From contig OZ010574.1 in the NCBI GenBank assembly GCA_963932145.1, positions 81,849,865-81,913,864 of the forward strand: a stretch of DNA of 64,000 bases, read 5' to 3'. This DNA comes from Acanthosepion lycidas. Taxonomy: Eukaryota > Mollusca > Cephalopoda > Sepiida > Sepiidae. Below the pieces are notes generated by a model. That model had not been told where the DNA came from, did not search any database, and saw nothing but the letters and a program-made list of their open reading frames with translations. The position numbers and the translations under genes were made by a program. Numbering within the stretch: the stretch's first letter is position 1; each line of letters begins with the position of its first letter. Positions 58,053 to 64,000 of the stretch are shown here, one piece after another.

Positions 58053-58357
58053 TGTGCGAGAAAATGGGAATAAAAAAAAACAATTTCTTGTGACACAAAA
58101 ACGAATGCCTTCTTGCGAACCTGAAATGAACGCCTTCTCTTCCGAACGAACACTTTATGACAGCAAACGAGTAAAACGGCACCCAAGACTGCTGCCAACA
58201 GACGACTGACTGCAACGGCTTTTGTCGCCTACGAAAAGACACCAAACGACTCGTGTGTCTTCTTCTTGTAGTCTTTGGTCAGGTCCATTATGGTACTCCA
58301 AGGTGTGCCCGGCGACAACACACAGGTTCGAGGACGCTTCCGCACATGCTCGTTGCA
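58053..58357 (-). repeat. 5' LTR of the deleted Ty3/gypsy element
   Basis: 305 bp, starts TGTGCGAG and ends CGTTGCA on plus. Longer than its partner owing to small insertions (near 58085-58125 and 58250-58270). Confidence 0.92.
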
Positions 58358-58879
58358 CAATATATATGCAATACTACATCTTTTCTTTTGACCTGAAGCT
58401 TGCTTCAACAACAGACAATACCTAGTAGATCTATGCTACCATGTCCCCCACTTGTTAGTTGCCTCTGTAACTCACATAGTAGTTTATTCAACATGTATTG
58501 AAGTTCCTTTTCAAGGACTCCTTGTATCTATTCTGTGGAGCCTTGAGAAAAAAATTACTCCCCCAAACATAAAGATCTTTACATTAAGATAGTCTGCCAT
58601 CCTTGAAACATTGAAAAAATACAAAAATGTTACACAGACACATTACTGTTGTGTAATTTTGTTTCGAAGTTTTGAAAATCACTGTTCAAGTATTTGTTTC
58701 TTCTATGTTGAGTGAATTCCTATAGAGATCTGTTTGGAAGGAAAATGTATCAAGTTGTGGTTGAACAGGACAGTAATGGAAGGAAGTCAGACAACTATAT
58801 TGTAAACAAAGAAAGTCTAATCCATCTTGAACATTTATTAATCTACCATTCATCTATGCACTAAATAATGCTGCCATAT
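58358..58879. other. No recognisable feature
   Basis: AT-rich sequence following the CAATA duplication. Nothing identified. Confidence 0.45.
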
Positions 58880-59385
58880 CTGGACTGGTGCTCATGCTAC
58901 TCATTTCAATGTTCTTGACAAAATCCAAAGAAAGATCTGTAATGTAATAAATCCTGACAAGCATCTCAACTTCAGTCACTTTTTCACCAATGTGGCATGG
59001 CTTCTCTCTGTCTTTTCTATAAATATTTTCATGGCAACTGCTCTGGTGCCTGGACTACATGAGTTTAAGTGTGTTACTAGATTGGCATCGAGATCCTACC
59101 CTCTTACTGTTAAATGCAACTGCCAATTGTATTACAACAGTCTCTTTTCTCACACTTCAGGCTTGTGGGATTCTCTTCTGTTTACTTGCTTCTCTGATAA
59201 ATATAATCTTTAACAATTTAAATGCAACATCAATTGCCATCTTTTATTTTCTTGAATCCTGTTCATCTTCTGTCCTTTCCTCAATCCTCCCTATATGCAG
59301 TCTTTTCTCTCACTTTCACTCTCCATAACCCCTGCGTACTAGTGACATTCAAGCCTTGCTTTGGGTGAAATGATTAAAAAAAATC
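58880..59385 (+). pseudogene. Jockey/CR1-like LINE 3' end, second copy of the 14402-18213 family
   Basis: GTTCTTGACAAAATCCAAAG through CTGTCTTTTCTATAAATATT and TTTCATGGCAACTGC matches 17720-17840 nearly word for word. The tail GCCTTGCTTTGGGTGAAATG then ATTAAAAAAAA matches 18175-18205. Translation near 58995 (MAWLLSVFSINIFMATAL) parallels the other copy. Truncated at the 5' side. Confidence 0.85.
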
Positions 59386-59799
59386 TTGACAGCTGATGTT
59401 CATTGATGTTACATTGATTTTTTGGAAATTGTTTTGTTTCAGTGTTTAAATAGTAATCTGCTGTGTCAGCGGATTATTTTACTTACAGCTTTGATATAAC
59501 CTGTGATATCACAGTTAGGATTTAGTGAACAAATTTGTTAAAACTTTCATTCACTCAAATGTCATGTAGTGATAAAGGCTTATAAATAAATATTAGTCGT
59601 TCAAAATGATTTGATCATTTAAAACTTTACTCTGTTCTACTATATGTTCCTTATACAAAAAGGTACTTTTAAAGGTGTGCTACAAGAGTGAGAAAACTAC
59701 ATTTTGGTTTCCATCACAGAAGGATTTGTTACCATTTACTCTTGGTAAGTGTTGGTCATGACATAAAAAAAGAAATTAAAAGTTGTTTACAGGACTATG
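59386..59799. other. No recognisable feature
   Basis: AT-rich and unremarkable. Confidence 0.45.
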
Positions 59800-60206
59800 A
59801 ATGATAGCTGTGTCTGCTTGTTACCAAGTATGCCTGTTTGCTTGGGTAGCTACCCATTCCTGTTGCAGACACCTGCTCATGTAGGTCTGTGTGTGTTCAA
59901 CATCCACAGAATCCAACTGTGGTTTATGCTGCAACTATGCTGAGTGGACTTCAATTACAGTTTCTGGGAAAGAGCACATAATCTTGCATGATCAATAGTT
60001 TGAACAAGGCCACTACACTCAAACCTTTCGTAACAATAACTTGTGACGTGATGCTAGCAGAACAATCAACAAACAGTTCTGTCAACTCAACTTCACTCAT
60101 CTCGAGGCTAATAACATCAACAAGTTACTTTCCTGACAAATTAACCCAGCTTTCAAAGTTGGAAAGTGAATGCTCTAACCACTTGGCTATACACCCATGT
60201 AAATAA
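59800..60206 (-). mobile_element. tRNA-derived SINE, family A (best-preserved copy)
   Basis: On the minus strand the head reads GTGTATAGCCAAGTGGTTAG then AGCATTCACTTTCC (A box) and GCTGGGTTAATTTG (B box), like a Ser/Leu-type tRNA. The body includes TGCTAGCATCACGTCACAAG, CTCAGCATAGTTGCAG, TCTGTGGATGTTGAACACAC and GGAATGGGTAGCTACCCAAG. The last matches the two sides of the LTR element insertion at 3167-7341 without interruption. Confidence 0.82.
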
Positions 60207-60589
60207 ATGAATAAAAATTACTGTTGTTTGAGGGTCTGTTGAAAAGTTTTTGGCTTATCTATGCAATCTTTAGCTTTTGATGTTTAGTCAGATATTGAAG
60301 GTTTAAAATCTCTCAAGTGTGCAAATTGGGCTATAAAATTTGAAAGTAAATTATAACACAACAATCAAAATCTGTGTTGGACATTGTAAATCAGGAAGAA
60401 CCAGATTCTCACTAATAATGCATTTTACTCACATTGGCATAATGATAGTGATTCATTATTAGATTATTGTAGAAATTATTTCAATCCAAAAAATCAAATT
60501 ATTTTTCTTTTTCTGAAATGATTTGAAGGAAAGTCTTCGAGAGTAAGTAAGAATATTTGAATTCTTTCTTTTTTTTCTTTTTTAGAGTA
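60207..60589. other. No recognisable feature
   Basis: AT-rich sequence with a T-rich run at 60565-60583. Confidence 0.45.
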
Positions 60590-61550
60590 AGATTCACCAC
60601 TCGAGGTAAAGGGTTGTGATAAGGGTTAGTTTATATGGATAGGAAGGTGAAGATAATGATTGAATCTAGACTTGAACAAGTTAAGATTGTAGTGATTGGG
60701 GGAAGCATCCTCTAGGGAGTCTGTACCTTACAGAAGTGGTTTGCATGAAGAAGCTATATGAGTGGAACTTACTTCTCACTGATGGAATATGGATGGAATT
60801 TGTGTGGTTTGCTACTATGTAAATGGTATGACCTAGTGCTAGCCGTGAAAGTCAGGAGATGCAGTTTGTCCGAGCACTTTCCATGGTAGTAGTGATAGAG
60901 CAGTGCAAGGCTCGCCACATCCCCACCCTGGGGGAGAGAGGGGTTGAAGTGTGAAAAATAATTCTTCCACAATGACTCGCACACACTTTTGAACTCTTTG
61001 AAGAGTGGAAAATGAGATCTGGGTAGCTCTTGACCAAATATGGCAACAGTATTCCATTTTCGTCCTGATCTAGTTTTTATAAAGGTACAGGATAACATGA
61101 GGAGTCAGGTACTTACTGGAGCAGTACAGGGTGCCAATCATTGTGCCCAGGCTTCCTTGAAGAGGACATCTGTTTATTGTGACTGGTGATAGTTTGGGGT
61201 CTGATTGGCAGTGATGGAATTGGTTTTAGTCATTGAATGGAACCAGCCATTTTTTCCCCACTGGGAAGCTAGTATTAGATCATAAGATCAGGTCAGCTGC
61301 CAATCTCTGATTGTCAAGGCTTTTTAGAGGTGTGCCCATACATTGTCATACCATTGGCATAAATATTTACAAATGATTGGAGTATATCCTTATGTAGATC
61401 CTTTATGTAAGCCAAAAAGTGGGTTGGACCTAAAAGTGACCCCTGGGAGATGCTGGCATTGAGGACTAGGGTCTTGCGGCCTGGTTGTTAATAACTATTT
61501 CAGGGATATACCTGTTAGAAACTTCTGGAAAGTTGGAATGTAGAACCCTT
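60590..61550 (-). pseudogene. Jockey/CR1-like LINE RT fragment to 3' end
   Basis: Read on minus from about 61500: SQGSLLGPTHFLAYIKDLHK-like, then the catalytic box decayed to IYANGMTMYG (YADD to YANG). WGKKWLVPFND, GRKWNTVAIFGQELP-like, MEYCCHIWSRATQIS and DVASLALLYHYYHGKCSDKL follow. The 3' part (NHYNLNLFKSRFNHYL near 60680) matches the terminal FK-x-RVNKFLL block. The order and blocks follow the whole C-terminal half of this LINE's ORF2. Several frameshifts. A 109-codon piece at 60769-61098 remains open. Confidence 0.83.
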
Positions 61551-61588
61551 ACATTGGTGTAAGAGGTGGTATATAAATGGGGGCGTCT

Positions 61589-61616
61589 TCTTTTTTTTTT
61601 TTTTTTTTTTTTTTTT
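61589..61616. repeat. Poly-T run
   Basis: Approximately 27 T. It may be the poly-A tail of a minus-strand retrotransposed sequence, but no body is recognised beside it. Confidence 0.85.
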
Positions 61617-61822
61617 CTTTTGAGATTGGGTTTGCTAGTTTTGGTTCATTTTCAACTTGATTGCTGTCATGTTTGTTTTGGTTGGTTTGGTGGATGACTA
61701 GTAGGCAATGGAAACAGACACCTGTAAGAGATGCACACATGAATATACATGGGTTGACTCGTCCCATGATATTACTGTAACAGTACCCATCATCATGGCA
61801 TCAAGACTGGAGACTATGGAGT

Positions 61823-62181
61823 ATGATCAAGAAACCATTCACAAAATGGCAGTACAAAAAAATACAATATTATACACCTGCTGATAGAATGGCCTTCTTC
61901 GAAGTTACTCGACGGTTCGGATCCCTGACTATCAGGCAGATAATTCCAAAACCACCAAAAATGTTTACTTCCAGGACTCTTACTGAGAGAGCAAATGACC
62001 CAGCAAAGAATCAGGTGCAATGCTCCACTTGTATATCTCTCGTCCACCTAGAGGTCAGGGCAACAGAACTCTTCTTTGGTCAGAAACATTGAACCGGTCA
62101 GAGACCTGCGGTACGAAGAAGAACTTACTGATATGCAACAAAGACTAAAAGACCCATTGGAAGAAGTGGCAGTAATACAGG
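61823..62181 (+). other. Unrecognised exon-like open region
   Basis: A 90-codon frame at 61823-62092 (MIKKPFTKWQYKKIQYYTPA, later GSLTIRQIIPKPPKMFTSRT) lies in sequence with more balanced base composition than its surroundings. Another frame then reads RNIEPVRDLRYEEELTDMQQ and RLKDPLEEVAVIQ, ending at CAG followed by GTTATT (62182), which could be a splice donor. I do not recognise the protein. The minus strand is also open for 77 codons here, which weakens the case. It may be an old mobile-element fragment or a retrogene rather than a host exon. Confidence 0.25.
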
Positions 62182-62569
62182 TTATTTGGGGGTGCAGGTG
62201 CATCACTTACCCCCATTTGAGTTATTATTATCAGTCATTAGTCTGAGGTCAAAACAGAAGGAAGTTCATTATTCTCTTTGAGAGAGAGAAAAAAATAAAA
62301 AAGTTTAGAATTAAACTGTAATTACTTCTGTCACAGACACAACAAGGAAATTGACAGTTGTTCAGAGAATTCATTGGAATCAGCTTTCCAAGTGGGTGGA
62401 GGAAAGATTTAGTATGGGCATACTAGTTATGAAGATTTCACTTAGTATAAGTCCCAAAATCCCCTTTTTGAAAAGCATACTTATTGGCACATGAGCCAAT
62501 TTACCACTTTCATTAATTATAATGTGATCGACAACATTAAATAGATGTGCATGTAAACAGTACAGACAG

Positions 62570-62572
<3 letters not shown>
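62182..62572. other. No recognisable feature
   Basis: Nothing identified. Confidence 0.4.
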
Positions 62573-62616
<44 letters not shown>

Positions 62617-62757
62617 CTGTGTATGTATACATTTATGTGGGTGTATGTGTATATATTTGTATGTGTGTGTGTATATATATACATCTATTTGTATGTGTGT
62701 GTGTATATATATATACATCTATTTGTATGTGTGTGTATATATATACATTTATTTGTA

Positions 62758-62791
<34 letters not shown>

Positions 62792-62817
62792 CATCTATTT
62801 GTATGTGTGTGTGTTTG

Positions 62818-62854
<37 letters not shown>

Positions 62855-62959
62855 ATCTATTTGTATGTGCGTGTATATATATCCATCTATTTGTATGTGC
62901 GTGTGTATATATATATATATACATACATGTGTATGTATATATTTGTGCGTATGTATAGA

Positions 62960-63016
<57 letters not shown>
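62573..63016. repeat. Compound (TA)/(TG) microsatellite with an embedded 40-50 bp unit
   Basis: TA and TG runs alternate with the word CATCTATTTGTATGTGTGTG, which recurs at about 62683, 62717, 62791 and (as CCATCTATTTGTATGTGCGTG) 62852 and 62881. The Tyr/Ile/Val/Cys-rich open frames across it are artefacts. Confidence 0.95.
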
Positions 63017-63018
<2 letters not shown>

Positions 63019-63019
63019 T

Positions 63020-64000
63020 TTTTATTTTTATTTTATTTTTTTCAGTTCTCAATTTTTAAGTAACATAGTAAAAAAACTGTTTTCTTGTCTATTTTTTCCT
63101 TACATTTGGGAAATTAAAAACAAAATGCAAATCACACTAAAAATATCATGAAAAATAAGGAACATCAGCCTACAATAATCGATCCAAAAACTGCAAACTT
63201 AGCTTGGCGGAAAAAATGTTTATTATTATTTTTATTTATTTTAATGGTTATTTTTTTTGGTGGGAGTAGTTTGTTAATTTGTTAATTTAGTTGGATGAAG
63301 TTATTTTACTTGCTTTTTCTTATTTATTTCTATTTTATATATTGTTTATTCATTTTGGTTTTTTGATTTTAAGTAATATAAATTTTTTTGAGATCTGAGT
63401 GTTTATATAGCAGTTTGTTATGGTTTGAAAAGGTAATTATAGCTGTTTTTTTGTCAAATTTTTGGATTGATTGTTGTAGTCTATTCTAATGGTTATTTTG
63501 GCAGGCATAATTTGTTAACTTGTTTATTATTTAATTAATTTATTTACTTGGATTGATTAGTTTTACTTGCATTTCCTTTTTTATTTTTATTTATTCTTTT
63601 TTTGTCTATTTTAATGATTATTAGTGGTTTGTTAATTTGTTTTTTATTTGCTTGGATTAATTTATTTTACTTGTTTTTTATTTTGTTTATTTTTACCTAT
63701 TGTTTTCAGTTTTTGATTTTTAAGTAACATAGGAAAAATTTCTTTTCATGTCTACATTTTGAGATGAGTTCAGATCGTTTATTTAGTAGTTTGTTTTGGT
63801 TTGGGAATAGCTTTTTTTTCCTACAAGCAAAGTTTGGAGGTTTTGGATTGATTGTTTTAGGCAGATGTTCTTTTCCTTATTTTCCATGACATTTTTGGTA
63901 TGATTTGCATTTTGTTTTTAATTTTCCAGATAAACTTAGGAGGCATTGTGGCATTCGTGTATTTACTATTTTAAAGATGTATTGTGTGTAAAGTTTCTTT
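63020..64000. repeat. AT-rich degenerate long-period tandem repeat
   Basis: A landmark resembling TTTTCAGTTTTTGATTTTTA then AGTAACATA occurs near 63041, 63358 and 63706. The words TTTGTTAATTTG or TTTGTTAACTTG followed by TTATTTTACTTG or TTAGTTTTACTTG recur near 63270, 63510 and 63630. Repeats are imperfect and of variable period (about 320-350 bp for the main landmark). The array probably continues beyond the window. Confidence 0.65.

Larger units (their letters stand above)
56861..58357 (-). mobile_element. Deleted Ty3/gypsy element: LTR-gag-integrase tail-LTR (1497 bp)
   Basis: Two LTRs (56861-57143 and 58053-58357) and a perfect 5-bp target duplication CAATA (56856-56860 and 58358-58362) show that the element was inserted as a unit. 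Gag begins 15 bp from the 5' LTR. Protease, RT, RNase H and most of integrase are missing: gag passes within about 100 bp into the integrase C-terminal region. It is GC-richer than its surroundings. The polypurine tract (AAGGAGGAG on minus, 57144-57152) adjoins the 3' LTR. It would need a related element for mobility. Its gag family is the same as the fragment at 54705-55200. Confidence 0.93.

Noticed and set aside
58155-58411. Small minus-strand frames inside the 5' LTR of the 56861-58357 element
   Set aside because: They overlap promoter and untranslated LTR sequence, and the partner LTR does not preserve the same reading frame.
62547-63151. Tyr/Ile/Cys-rich frames of 170-180 codons
   Set aside because: Artefact of (TA)n and (TG)n microsatellites.

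Overview
The window looks like AT-rich, repeat-dominated, non-coding DNA from a large invertebrate genome. A mollusc, most likely a cephalopod, is my best guess. The reasons are tRNA-derived SINEs, jockey/CR1-like and RTE-like LINEs, a Penelope-like element, several Ty3/gypsy families, mariner-type elements with TTAGGTTGG ends, and abundant (TA), (CA) and (CT) microsatellites. Nothing looks bacterial, viral or plastid. I could not support any intact host gene or exon. The long open frames at 34-1680, 24731-25243 and 62547-63151 are by-products of simple repeats.

Layout. 90-1555 is a pyrimidine-only tandem array. 2765-7405 is a tRNA-derived SINE split by a structurally complete but decayed 4175-bp Ty3/gypsy element on the minus strand (3167-7341: two LTRs, 5-bp target duplication, polypurine tract, gag-protease-RT-RNase H-integrase). 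Its primer-binding site is a 17-nt perfect complement of its own LTR, the arrangement expected of a self-primed (Tf1-like) retrotransposon. 7955-24600 holds LINE and SINE fragments, a LINE (14402-18213) interrupted by a second, ORF2-deleted LINE-derived element with target duplications, a Penelope-like GIY-YIG fragment bracketed by inverted repeats (20511-21488), and a MADE1-like 80-bp hairpin. 24880-26560 is a minisatellite superarray with 31-bp and 32-bp units. 26560-40190 is mostly featureless AT-rich DNA with a 96-bp near-palindromic MITE, LINE 3' ends, microsatellites and a purine-rich tract.

40190-42430 is a relic of an unnamed repetitive coding family into which a deleted mariner (41144-42116) has jumped. 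45409-49975 is a decayed Ty3/gypsy element on the plus strand. 52549-55428 is a patchwork of Ty3/gypsy LTRs, integrase and gag. 56861-58357 is a deletion derivative (LTR-gag-integrase tail-LTR) with intact target duplications. 58880-61550 holds more LINE and SINE copies. The last 1.4 kb is a (TA)/(TG) microsatellite followed by an AT-rich degenerate long-period repeat.

The elements do not cooperate as a pathway. They record successive insertions: LTR element into SINE, LINE into LINE, mariner into an older repeat. Because related copies lie in the same window, several boundaries can be checked internally; for example the SINE at 59800-60206 shows the uninterrupted site for the element at 3167-7341. 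All protein family calls come from motifs read by eye. No database or alignment program was used.
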